From assembly GCA_040880485.1 (NCBI GenBank), contig JBBDIJ010000011.1, positions 1 through 23,655 on the forward strand: a DNA stretch of 23,655 nt, given 5' to 3'. The stretch is from JBBDIJ01 sp040880485 (GTDB taxonomy: Bacteria; Bacteroidota; Rhodothermia; Balneolales; Balneolaceae). The notes beneath the pieces are model-generated. The model did no database searches. It was not told the DNA's origin and saw only the letters and a list, made by a program, of their open reading frames with translations. This document shows positions 12,470 to 20,412 of the stretch, piece by piece; position 1 is the first letter of the stretch, and each line of letters opens with the position of its first letter. Both the position numbers and the translations under genes were made by a program.

Positions 12470-13720
12470 TTACTCTCGCTGGCGCCACTCCTCTTCGAAC
12501 AGCTCGTCGGGGAGAGGTTCCAGTTCATCCAGATCGAGCAGGTTCTGCTCTACCAGTTCCATCTCCCGGAGTGTGGCCTCCACCTGGTAGCTCTCACCCT
12601 CTCTCCACAGAGTCAGCAGAATAGAGTCTCCGGGGCGGAACATCGCTACCTTCTGCTGCAGGTGGTTCACTTCGTCCACCATCTCTCCATTCACCTCCAG
12701 GATAATATCCCCCTCCTCAATTCCCGCTTCACTGGCCGCACTGTTCTCCCCTACCAGTGTTACAAACACGCCCCCGATCCGGTTCAGCCCGTTGCTTCTG
12801 GCGCGTCGGTCATCCACGTCATCCAGGCCTATTCCTAGCATACCTCTGCGAAATTCCCCATACCGGATCAGATCCTCTGCCACCCTCAGTGCCAGATTGC
12901 TGGGAACTGCGAATCCATACCCCTGATAGTTTCCGCTCTGTGTAGCGATCGCAGTGTTGATCCCGATCAGTTCGCCACTTGTGTTCACAAGAGCGCCACC
13001 ACTGTTTCCACGATTGATAGCCGCATCTGTCTGTATAAAACTTTCGATTCTGGATGGGCCGCTTAATATCTGTACATCCCTTCCCATTGCACTCACAATA
13101 CCCGCCGTTACCGTTGAGCGGAGCCGAAAGGGGTTCCCGACGGCAAGTACCCACTCTCCCACCTGAACCCGGTCGGAGTTGCCCAGAACGATTGCCGGCA
13201 AGTCTTTGGCATCAATTTTCACAACGGCAAGGTCGGTACCGGGATCTGAGCCTACAACCCGGCCGGTGTAGCTGCGCTTGTCGTTAAGAATCACACGTAT
13301 ATCACTTCGGGAAGATCCCTCGACCACATGGTGGTTGGTCAGGATATAACCGTCTTCGGTTATCAGTACACCCGATCCGACTGTCAAAGCTCTCCTTTGT
13401 GGCATGAGCCGATCCCACATACGCTCCTCCTCTTCATCATCCACACCGCTCCTCCTGCCGTTCAGGGGAATAGTGGTTTCGATAAAGACAACGGACGGAG
13501 TGGCACCCTGAGCAATGGACTGGAAGAGAAACCGGCTGTCCAGGTTTTCCAGAAACTCCGGCGTAATGGAGGGTTCTATACTGCGGCTTACCTCTGTAAT
13601 GCGTACATCGGCAAAATCGTTAAATAGATGACCTCTCGACAGTATGGAGAGGACCAGTCCCACACAGACTCCGATCAGGATCAGAAGGGTACCGCTCAGA
13701 AGGATGTCTCGGGTTCTCAT
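12470..13720 (-). CDS. HtrA/Deg-family serine protease with one PDZ domain
   Basis: This 416-residue envelope protease starts with a membrane anchor (LLSGTLLILIGVCVGLVLSI, about 8-27) without a clear cleavage site, so it is probably tethered with the protease domain in the periplasm. The catalytic triad is visible: His131 (ILTNHHVV), Asp163 (PGTDLAVVK) and Ser240 (RGNSGGAL). One PDZ domain follows (about 280-375, GGVFVTLVGENSAASEAGIEEGDIILEVNG). The acidic C-terminal tail ends EELFEEEWRQRE-like. The single PDZ and the anchor recall DegS, but Bacteroidota-type HtrA proteins can share that layout, so a sigma-E role is not implied. Its ATG overlaps the recO stop by 4 bases (ATGA), indicating translational coupling. 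Confidence 0.92.
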   Translation of the reverse strand: MRTRDILLSGTLLILIGVCVGLVLSILSRGHLFNDFADVRITEVSRSIEPSITPEFLENLDSRFLFQSIAQGATPSVVFIETTIPLNGRRSGVDDEEEERMWDRLMPQRRALTVGSGVLITEDGYILTNHHVVEGSSRSDIRVILNDKRSYTGRVVGSDPGTDLAVVKIDAKDLPAIVLGNSDRVQVGEWVLAVGNPFRLRSTVTAGIVSAMGRDVQILSGPSRIESFIQTDAAINRGNSGGALVNTSGELIGINTAIATQSGNYQGYGFAVPSNLALRVAEDLIRYGEFRRGMLGIGLDDVDDRRARSNGLNRIGGVFVTLVGENSAASEAGIEEGDIILEVNGEMVDEVNHLQQKVAMFRPGDSILLTLWREGESYQVEATLREMELVEQNLLDLDELEPLPDELFEEEWRQRE

Positions 13721-14469
13721 GGGTTCTCTACAGGGTCCTGGAGGATTTGATCGAAGATCGCATCGGATCTCCGGGGGCGAATGCCTTCCAGATGATAACG
13801 AAAGTAGTGGTCCAAATGTTCAATGAGTTGTCGAAGTTCTGATGCGGGCAGGTTGGCCGCCAGAATCGCACTGCTTCTGGTGCAGAGAACTCGTTGCAAG
13901 TACTCTCCCTGAAGACGGCTCAATGATCTGGAACTCTCCGCCTCCCGGCCGGATCCTACGGTACCGGACTCCACGTTCAGATATTTGGGTACGCTGTCGG
14001 GTCCTCCTTGCATCGGCTGCAACCCCAGCCCCAACAGATCCAGCAGACGGACTTGAAGATAGGGAAAGAGCAGACGGCTAACCTCCTCCTGCAGGTCCAG
14101 CCAGATCAGTACCCTCCGTACAAACTGAAATACAGGGTGATTGACCTCTCCATCCTGAAGTACCTGGCTGGTGAGCTCCATGAGCCCCATGACCAGGGCG
14201 GTCTTTTCAATATCTATATAGAGAGTTCGTGCACGCGTTTCGAACTCCAGCCGGGAGAGTGTCTGGACCGACCGGGTGGGCTTGTAGTAGTATATGGCCG
14301 TCAACAGATGGCCAGGTTGCAGCAACCCGGCATAGGGGCTTTTCGGTTTTCTGGCACCCTTGGCAATGATCGCAATCTTGCCATGCTCCTCACTGTACAC
14401 AGTGGCAATCTGGCTGGACTCACTGTAGGAGACAACCCTTAAAACGATAATATTGGATGTGGTAACCAA
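13717..14469 (-). CDS. recO: DNA repair protein RecO
   Basis: RecO loads RecA onto SSB-coated DNA together with RecR during recombinational repair. The 250-residue protein has the N-terminal OB-fold (about 1-80: IIVLRVVSYSESSQIATVYSEEHGKIAIIAKGARKPKS) and the helical domain (LMELTSQVLQDGE, FPYLQVRLLDLLGLGLQP, IEHLDHYFRYHLEGI). The zinc-binding cysteines of Deinococcus-type RecO are absent; only one Cys is present. The only usable start is TTG at 14469-14467, because an in-frame TGA lies four codons upstream and no ATG precedes the conserved IIVLR strand. The stop overlaps the HtrA gene start. Upstream lies a GC-rich hairpin and then the assembly gap, so its promoter may be incomplete here. 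Confidence 0.9.
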   Translation of the reverse strand: MVTTSNIIVLRVVSYSESSQIATVYSEEHGKIAIIAKGARKPKSPYAGLLQPGHLLTAIYYYKPTRSVQTLSRLEFETRARTLYIDIEKTALVMGLMELTSQVLQDGEVNHPVFQFVRRVLIWLDLQEEVSRLLFPYLQVRLLDLLGLGLQPMQGGPDSVPKYLNVESGTVGSGREAESSRSLSRLQGEYLQRVLCTRSSAILAANLPASELRQLIEHLDHYFRYHLEGIRPRRSDAIFDQILQDPVENP

Positions 14470-14512
14470 CGGGATTCAGTACTTGTATCTATAACGGGAA
14501 TCGTGGTTCGAG

Positions 14513-14533
14513 GATCCCGGCATACCCGGGATC
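14513..14533. repeat. GC-rich 8-bp hairpin beside the assembly gap
   Basis: GATCCCGG (14513-14520) and CCGGGATC (14526-14533) are perfect inverted repeats around CATAC. It lies 44 bases upstream of the recO start and 14 bases before the run of N. It may be part of an interspersed repeat that broke the assembly, but only this copy is visible. Confidence 0.45.
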
Positions 14534-14547
14534 AAACTCCGGCCATG

Positions 14548-14647
14548 NNNNNNNNNNNNNNNNNNNNNNNNNNNNNNNNNNNNNNNNNNNNNNNNNNNNN
14601 NNNNNNNNNNNNNNNNNNNNNNNNNNNNNNNNNNNNNNNNNNNNNNN
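14548..14647. other. Assembly gap (100 N)
   Basis: Exactly 100 undetermined bases, the usual placeholder for a gap of unknown length. It is flanked by a hairpin on one side and a short tandem repeat on the other, which explains the assembly failure. The true distance between recO and the MMPL transporter gene is therefore unknown. Confidence 0.98.
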
Positions 14648-14712
14648 CCCGGTTCAGCCCGGTTCAGCCCGGTTCAGCCCGGTTCAGCCCGGTTCAGCCC
14701 GGTTCAGCCCGG
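14648..14712. repeat. Tandem array of a 10-bp unit, truncated by the gap
   Basis: Six perfect head-to-tail copies of CCCGGTTCAG plus a final CCCGG run from the edge of the gap to 14712. The true copy number is unknown because the array starts at the gap. The period of 10 is not a multiple of three and the array lies between the MMPL gene stop (14754) and recO, so it is non-coding. The core GGGCTGAACCGG (reverse strand) also occurs singly upstream of mtaB and upstream of the GTDC1-like gene. The bases 14713-14753 hold no feature I can support. Confidence 0.9.
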
Positions 14713-14753
14713 AAAGTTGAACAGGACTCAACAGCAAAATAACAAACCACCCC

Positions 14754-17264
14754 CTAAAAGCGAATCCAGTTGCGATCCCCCAGGATTTGAATGAGAGCCG
14801 GAAGAAGAGTAAGCGCCGTTAAGAGAGTCATTCCGATCCCCGCAACCGCCATCAATCCGATCGACTGCAGCCCGGGATGTGAGGTAAAAAGCAGGCCGGC
14901 AAAGCCCATCATCGTAGTCAGTGAACCGATCGAAATATGCTGGCCGGTACTGGAAAGCACATCCCACATACTGTTTCTCCCCTCATCCAGGTAGCGGTGC
15001 GCGACGTGGACCCCGTTGTCGCAACCGATACCCAAAATTGCGGGCAGCACCACCAGGTTGTAGAAGTTAAAATTGAGGCCCGTTAACAGCATGATTCCGA
15101 AGAGAAAGAGAAGACCTGTGATCAGTGGAATCATCGCGATCAAAGACCAGCGGAAAGAGCGAAAGGAGAATCGCATGAATGCAAAGACGATGATGAACGT
15201 GATAGCCACCATATAGGGGCTCTCCGATATCATCAGGTCCAGCATCTCCGCGGCCACAATAGAGGTGCTGGCCGCATAATAGGCCTGCCCGTCACTGACT
15301 TCAATCCTTCCGATCTCTTCCTTGAACGCGATGGACTTCCGCCCGTCCGATAGCCCATCGTTCGGATAGATAATGATAAAGCGCCCCAACTCCCCTTCCC
15401 TTGTCATAAATCGATTGAGTAAAAAATCGGGTATCTCCTCCATGTCCGGCGGGGTTACGGTTCCCGCCCCACGCCTCAGCAGATCCAGATCCTCGTTCTC
15501 CTGATCTGCAAGAAACGGATTATCAAGAAGACCCCGAATATCGGAAATCGTCTCCAGCTTCTCCCCGACCAGCTCATTCGAAGGGGGAAAACGCTCTTGC
15601 AGCGCCTCTACATCGAGAATCATTGTTTCGGGGTTCGTCTCTTTCATCTCCCGAACACGCTCCACAAGCTCAAACAGATGCTCATCAGTATCGGCCAGTA
15701 TGTAGGCGGGATTTCGCCGGCTCGACTCATCCACTCCGCTTGTAAAGTCACGAAACGCTTCGTATTCCGGAAATTCCGGCTCCAGTTCCCCGAACTGATA
15801 CTCAAACTCCAGTTTGTTCACCTGAAACAGTACGGCTGCAGAGAGCAGGATGGAACCGGCAACGATCGCTTTGGAAAAGGGGTATCGCCACTGGCGGGCC
15901 TCCTTGCCGTTTGCTTCTGAACGCCGGTTCAGCAGCATCCAGTTAAACCTCTCGAACAGAGTGAGCAGTGAGGGTAGCATAAAGAGCATACAGAAGAGGG
16001 CGAGCAGAATCCCGGTACCGGCTATAAATCCGAACTCGGAAAACCCGCGAAAATCTGCAACTGTGAGTACAAAGAGGGCTGCAGAGGTTGTCAGCGAACT
16101 CACCATTATCGCGGCTCCTGTACGTTCGTAGGCGTGCAGAAGAGCCTCTTGAACACTCTGGCCATCTGAACGCAACTCGATGTAGCGGGCGTAATAATGG
16201 ATCCCGTAATCGATTCCCAGCCCGAACAGGATCACAAAAAGTACAGAGGTCATCGTATTCAATGTCCCCAGAACAAAGTAAGCGATTCCAAACGTCCAGC
16301 AGAGGCTCACGACCAGGGGAATTCCAATCACCATCATGGGTATGGGAGCTCGAATCAGGTGGCTCCAGATCGTGTGGGTCTGATCTCCGCGACTCCCTCG
16401 GCGATAGCTCATGTATTTCTTGAAGAAGAAGAAGAGCAGAACCAGCAGGATTACACTGGAGACCCCCAGTGCAAAGCTGTTGAAAACGTCACTCATAATC
16501 GATTCCAGCTCATTCAGATGCCGCTTCAGACGCCCCCCGAACACCACCTCCATTTCGGGGTAGCGGGTCTGATACTCTGTGGACCCCAGCATGTTGCCGT
16601 ACTCTTCGAACATATCCTCAAGATAACCGATGTTGCTCTGGGATCCGGTAGGGTGCAGCGACACGATCACCAGGGTACTGTCCTCATTCACGGGATACTC
16701 CGAGGGAATAAGCTCGTTATAAGCAGTTCTAAAATCTTCCAGGTTGCGGGTCGGTTCCGCTATATCGTCATCTTCATAGTCGTCGGAGAAATCAATAAAG
16801 AAGGGGTTCGCCTGCTCCCGGGCCTGCTGAATCTCCTCCTCGAGCCACTCCGTGATCTCTGTCAGTTCTCCGGGTGTGGCAAACCAAAGTGCATTGTCGC
16901 GAAGCATCTCCGTATCTCTTCGAAACTCTGCACGGTTGAAAAAGGTATTATTGCGACTCTCGTCCCGCATATTCAGGCTGCGCTCAATCAACTCTTCCGC
17001 AAAGGCGATGTTATCCTCGAAACGGGGCGACCGGATAGCCACCTGCATCACGGTCTCACCACCCAGGGTGGCCTGAAGCTGCCTCAATGATTGGACATGG
17101 GGGTTCGACTTCGGAAGAAGATTGGCAATATCGGTATCGATTTTCAGCTGTATGGCAAAACCAGCCAGAATCACCGCACTCACCAGCCCCAGCGAGATGG
17201 CAAAAAATGGATGGCTGTAGTTAAACCGGACCAGAGGCCGCAAAAACTGTAGAAGTCTATTCAT
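14754..17264 (-). CDS. MMPL/RND-family transporter (HpnN-like exporter)
   Basis: The 836-residue inner-membrane protein has the two-fold RND layout: TM1 (about 20-40), a large periplasmic loop with acidic patches (about 45-258), a TM bundle (about 262-440), a second TM and loop (about 455-640), and a C-terminal TM bundle. Each bundle has the proton-relay motif of the MMPL/patched branch: GLGIDYGIHYYARY (Asp352) and GIGCDNGVHVAHRY (Asp749). Lack of long HAE1 docking domains and the overall length (about 840 against 1040) favour the MMPL/HpnN branch, whose members move lipids such as hopanoids or mycolates. The substrate here is unknown. It starts 12 bases after the ABC exporter stop, so the two are cotranscribed. 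The MlaC-like and TolC-like genes nearby support envelope lipid transport. Confidence 0.88.
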   Translation of the reverse strand: MNRLLQFLRPLVRFNYSHPFFAISLGLVSAVILAGFAIQLKIDTDIANLLPKSNPHVQSLRQLQATLGGETVMQVAIRSPRFEDNIAFAEELIERSLNMRDESRNNTFFNRAEFRRDTEMLRDNALWFATPGELTEITEWLEEEIQQAREQANPFFIDFSDDYEDDDIAEPTRNLEDFRTAYNELIPSEYPVNEDSTLVIVSLHPTGSQSNIGYLEDMFEEYGNMLGSTEYQTRYPEMEVVFGGRLKRHLNELESIMSDVFNSFALGVSSVILLVLLFFFFKKYMSYRRGSRGDQTHTIWSHLIRAPIPMMVIGIPLVVSLCWTFGIAYFVLGTLNTMTSVLFVILFGLGIDYGIHYYARYIELRSDGQSVQEALLHAYERTGAAIMVSSLTTSAALFVLTVADFRGFSEFGFIAGTGILLALFCMLFMLPSLLTLFERFNWMLLNRRSEANGKEARQWRYPFSKAIVAGSILLSAAVLFQVNKLEFEYQFGELEPEFPEYEAFRDFTSGVDESSRRNPAYILADTDEHLFELVERVREMKETNPETMILDVEALQERFPPSNELVGEKLETISDIRGLLDNPFLADQENEDLDLLRRGAGTVTPPDMEEIPDFLLNRFMTREGELGRFIIIYPNDGLSDGRKSIAFKEEIGRIEVSDGQAYYAASTSIVAAEMLDLMISESPYMVAITFIIVFAFMRFSFRSFRWSLIAMIPLITGLLFLFGIMLLTGLNFNFYNLVVLPAILGIGCDNGVHVAHRYLDEGRNSMWDVLSSTGQHISIGSLTTMMGFAGLLFTSHPGLQSIGLMAVAGIGMTLLTALTLLPALIQILGDRNWIRF

Positions 17265-17276
17265 AGATCGATGCCG

Positions 17277-19094
17277 TCAGGCGTCTGAATCATCAACCGG
17301 TTCGCCGACTGCCAAATTGCGAAATTCCGGAAGAGTTTGAATGAGGTCGTTGTAATTACCGGTCGCTTTCAGGCTCCCGTTTTCGAGATAGAAGAGCCGG
17401 TCCGCTTTACGAACCGTAGAGAGGCGGTGGGCAATCGTGATAATCGTGCGGTCACCGCGCAACTGTTCAATGGCCGAGACAACCAACCGCTCCGTCCCGG
17501 TATCCAATGCAGAGGTTGCTTCATCCATCACCAATACCTGTGGGTTGTTGTAGAGCGCCCGTGCGACTCCGATTCGCTGCCGCTGGCCACCGGAGAGACG
17601 CACACCGCGCTCGCCGATCTTCGTATCCAGGCCTTCAGGTAACTGCGACATGAACTCTTCAAGTTGAGCGGCCCCTATCGCATTTTTCAGTTTCTCCTCA
17701 TCAATGTTCTCGTCCGGAAGACCGAACGCGATGTTCCGACGTATCGTCGTATCGCTCAGAAATATGGTCTGGGGGACGTAGCCCACATTCTGTTGCCAGT
17801 TTCGAAGCCTATGTCGAATGTTCTTCCCATCGACCAGAACCGCTCCATTTGAGGGATTCAGAAGGCCTAACAGAAGATCGACTATGGTCGTCTTTCCTGC
17901 GCCGGATGGGCCTACAATACCGACCGCCTCCCCCTGATGAATCGTCAGAGATACCCGGTCGATAGCGGTTTCACCGCTGCCTGGATAGTAATAACTCACA
18001 TCTTCCAGAGTAATTGCCCGATCCATCTTCAATTTTCCGGTTTCAGGGCTCTCGTTCACTTCGGATCGGAGTCGGTCCATCTCGGTCAGATCGTCATAGA
18101 CCGGGTCGGTCACATAGCTGTAGTAACGAACTTTGGTGTAGTGTTGAACCACAATTCTGAATGCGGGCATCAGACGGGCAGTCGCGGCAGCCATCAAGGT
18201 CAACGACGGGATAATCGCCTGAAGGGACTGGCCCTGCCAAAAGAGTAAAAGTGCGATGAGCAGCACGCCCGTCACGGCTATGGTTTCGATGAGCGGGATG
18301 GTCAACTGCTCCACAAAATCCCGAAAACCCGCCGCTTTGGTGGTCTTTCGAATATTGAACCGGAATTTATCGCCAAAAAACCTGGTGCGTCCCATCACCC
18401 GGGCATCCTTGAGTCCGCCGATACCTTCGTTCACAGACTGGATCATTCGGCTACGGTAGTCCTGCTCCTGCTTGCCATACTTTTGGATGCGATCCCGAAG
18501 AATTCGCATAAAGAGAATGGAGCCACCACCCAATACCAGAAGTATCAGAAACGTAATAAAGAAATCTACAAAGATGAGCAGAAAGATAGTGACCGTTACG
18601 ATGAGCGAGAGGTGCAGGGCCAATTTCAGCAGGGGAAACAGAAAATTGAGAACCAGATGCTGCGTCTCCTGGGTCACATTACGAAGGAGCTGTGCAGAGT
18701 TCCGGTTCAGGTGGTAGGCATAGGGTGCTTCCAGATAGCTGGTAAAGAGCCTGTCCCCAAGCTGGGCATACTTCCTGAAGATAAAGATGGTGCTCACATA
18801 TTTGTAAAAGGCGAGATAGGTGTTCTTGAGCAGAAACGCCCCCACCAGAAACAGGGATCCGAACAGGACCAGCTCCCCCTCATCCTCTATTCCGAAGTAA
18901 TCCCAGACGGCAGTAAAACGCTCATCCTCCAGAACCGAACCTCCATCGGCCAAAATGGCCACCAGAGCGGGAATCGCACTTACACTTATCGCGTCAATTA
19001 AAGATGCGATGAGCATCAGGACAAAGAGTCCTGCCATTTTAAGCTTGTCTGCCCGCCCGAACAGGCGGTAGAGCTTTTTCAGATGGTCCGTCAT
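17277..19094 (-). CDS. ABC exporter, fused membrane and ATPase domains
   Basis: The 605-residue half-transporter would act as a homodimer. The membrane domain (about 18-325) has six hydrophobic segments, among them MAGLFVLMLIASLIDAISVS, LVLFGSLFLVGAFLL, LSLIVTVTIFLLIFVDFFIT and IAVTGVLLIALLLF. The nucleotide-binding domain (about 360-590) is complete: Walker A GPSGAGKT (395-402), Q-loop GYVPQ, signature LSGGQ (500-504), Walker B VLVMDE (520-525) and H-loop His556. The N-terminal ISVSAIPALVAILAD segment resembles PglK-like lipid-linked oligosaccharide flippases and MsbA-like exporters; I cannot choose between them. The pairing with the MMPL gene 12 bases downstream and a divergent Stealth transferase favours a lipid or glycolipid substrate. 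A TATTTTTC box lies 32 bases upstream of the start. Confidence 0.9.
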   Translation of the reverse strand: MTDHLKKLYRLFGRADKLKMAGLFVLMLIASLIDAISVSAIPALVAILADGGSVLEDERFTAVWDYFGIEDEGELVLFGSLFLVGAFLLKNTYLAFYKYVSTIFIFRKYAQLGDRLFTSYLEAPYAYHLNRNSAQLLRNVTQETQHLVLNFLFPLLKLALHLSLIVTVTIFLLIFVDFFITFLILLVLGGGSILFMRILRDRIQKYGKQEQDYRSRMIQSVNEGIGGLKDARVMGRTRFFGDKFRFNIRKTTKAAGFRDFVEQLTIPLIETIAVTGVLLIALLLFWQGQSLQAIIPSLTLMAAATARLMPAFRIVVQHYTKVRYYSYVTDPVYDDLTEMDRLRSEVNESPETGKLKMDRAITLEDVSYYYPGSGETAIDRVSLTIHQGEAVGIVGPSGAGKTTIVDLLLGLLNPSNGAVLVDGKNIRHRLRNWQQNVGYVPQTIFLSDTTIRRNIAFGLPDENIDEEKLKNAIGAAQLEEFMSQLPEGLDTKIGERGVRLSGGQRQRIGVARALYNNPQVLVMDEATSALDTGTERLVVSAIEQLRGDRTIITIAHRLSTVRKADRLFYLENGSLKATGNYNDLIQTLPEFRNLAVGEPVDDSDA

Positions 19095-19302
19095 TCCGGG
19101 TTGTATAACTGGGGTAAATAATCTGGAAAAATACGAATTATGGGGTGGAATCGATAATCGGGAGGAACTTTCCTGTGATCTCTCTGGTGATCTTCTCTAT
19201 ATTCGACCACTGCAGACGGAGAATGAAATCAACGGAAGATGTGTCCGTTCCGCTTGTACCTCGCTGTCCCGAAAACGTTACACCGAAATGTAAATCTGAA
19301 CA
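19095..19302. promoter_or_regulatory. Divergent promoter region ABC exporter / Stealth
   Basis: These 208 bases between divergent genes hold no convincing coding frame. Minus-strand TATTTTTC (19133-19126) lies 32 bases before the ABC exporter start, and plus-strand TAAATCTG lies within about 15 bases of the Stealth start. Both are weak matches to Bacteroidota -7 boxes. Confidence 0.3.
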
Positions 19303-20412
19303 ATGAACAGGCATAAGTCCGATACAGAACCCAAACGGATAGATGCTGTCATCACATGGGTCGATGGAAGTGACCCAGAGCATCGCAAAAGGCGCCTGAC
19401 TGCGCTGAAGCAGAACAGGCTCAATGAGTGTCCCGACAGTCGGACAGAACCTGTAACTACAGCCAATGTAGAGGAAGTGCGTGCAGAAAGCGAACCGAGC
19501 CATCCCCAAACCGTGCCAATTGGTACCACACTGCATGCAGGAACCGACGAAGCACGATTTTCAGATAATGGGGAGCTCGGCTACTGCATTGCCGGCATAC
19601 GGACATTCGCTCCCTGGATAGACCGCATCTATCTTGTGACTGACGGTCAGGTACCCTCCTTTCTGACCCCGGAAAGACAGAAAGAGCTCAATGTCCGGAT
19701 TGTGGATCACAAAGTGATTTTCGCAGGTTACGAATGGGCCCTTCCCACGTTCAACTCCCGAACCATAGAAACAGCAGTTTGGCGCATACCCGACCTGTCG
19801 CCACATTTCATCTATTTCAATGACGACTTTATCCTGACCGGCCCGGTCCGTCGGGAAGAGTTCTTCCGGGATGGCAAAGTGATCTCCCACGGAGTTCAAA
19901 AGCGAATGCATACCTATGGCCCCCTGCGAATGAAGTTCTCCAAAACGATGAACCTGCTTGTTAAAAAGGTGTTGGGTATCAATCGGACCATGCACCACCT
20001 TCAGCAGATTCGATCCGCACAGGCTGCTGGATTCAGAAACCGTTATTTTCGTCTGTTTCATATGCCCCACTCGCTACGTAAAACCACCCTTGAAACCTTT
20101 TTCAGGGAGAACCCGGAGCTGTTTGAAAACAATATCCGATACCCTTTTCGGGACACCAACCAGTTTTCAGCCGTTTTTCTGGGTTCTTCACTGGAGTTCA
20201 ATCTGGGAGCGATGGAGCTAACGGTACCGGAAGGGATGCTCATGATCAATGGTGAGACGGATCGCGGAATCTGGATGAGGCGAAAATTGAAACGACTGGC
20301 CAGTGGAGATGTGCGTTTTCTCTGCCTCCAGTCTTTTGAACAGCTTCCGGAAAAGTGGCGGCAGAGGATTGAATATGTCCTGCAGGAGAGTCTGGGACTA
20401 AAGCCGGTTTAA
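19303..20412 (+). CDS. Stealth-family sugar-phosphate transferase
   Basis: Stealth proteins transfer hexose-1-phosphate from nucleotide sugars, as in bacterial capsule polymerases (SacB, CpsY) and animal GlcNAc-phosphotransferase. All four conserved regions can be seen: CR1 IDAVITWVDGSDP (13-25); CR2 RFSDNGELGYCIAGIRTFAPWIDRIYLVTDGQVPSFL-type with NSRTIETAVWRIP and FIYFNDDFIL (85-178); CR3 around LFHMPHSLRKTTLE to RDTNQFS; and CR4 near RFLCLQSFEQ. The linker between CR1 and CR2 (about 30-83) is long and low in conserved features. There is no signal peptide, so it acts in the cytosol. It is the only plus-strand gene in this region, divergent from the ABC exporter with 208 bases between. It converges on the lipocalin-like gene so tightly that their stop codons overlap (TTAA at 20409-20412). 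The acceptor is unknown; a polysaccharide or glycolipid is likely. Confidence 0.88.
   Translation: MNRHKSDTEPKRIDAVITWVDGSDPEHRKRRLTALKQNRLNECPDSRTEPVTTANVEEVRAESEPSHPQTVPIGTTLHAGTDEARFSDNGELGYCIAGIRTFAPWIDRIYLVTDGQVPSFLTPERQKELNVRIVDHKVIFAGYEWALPTFNSRTIETAVWRIPDLSPHFIYFNDDFILTGPVRREEFFRDGKVISHGVQKRMHTYGPLRMKFSKTMNLLVKKVLGINRTMHHLQQIRSAQAAGFRNRYFRLFHMPHSLRKTTLETFFRENPELFENNIRYPFRDTNQFSAVFLGSSLEFNLGAMELTVPEGMLMINGETDRGIWMRRKLKRLASGDVRFLCLQSFEQLPEKWRQRIEYVLQESLGLKPV

Noticed and set aside
14648..14712. CRISPR array
   Set aside because: The 10-bp units are contiguous without spacers, and no cas gene is present. It is a simple tandem repeat.
14503..14742. Coding frame through the gap and tandem repeat
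   Set aside because: The frame exists only because N was read through and because the repeat lacks stops; the period of 10 gives meaningless repeating residues.
16197..17090. 297-codon plus-strand frame opposite the MMPL gene
   Set aside because: Antisense shadow; His/Gln-rich composition typical of reversed codons, no motif.
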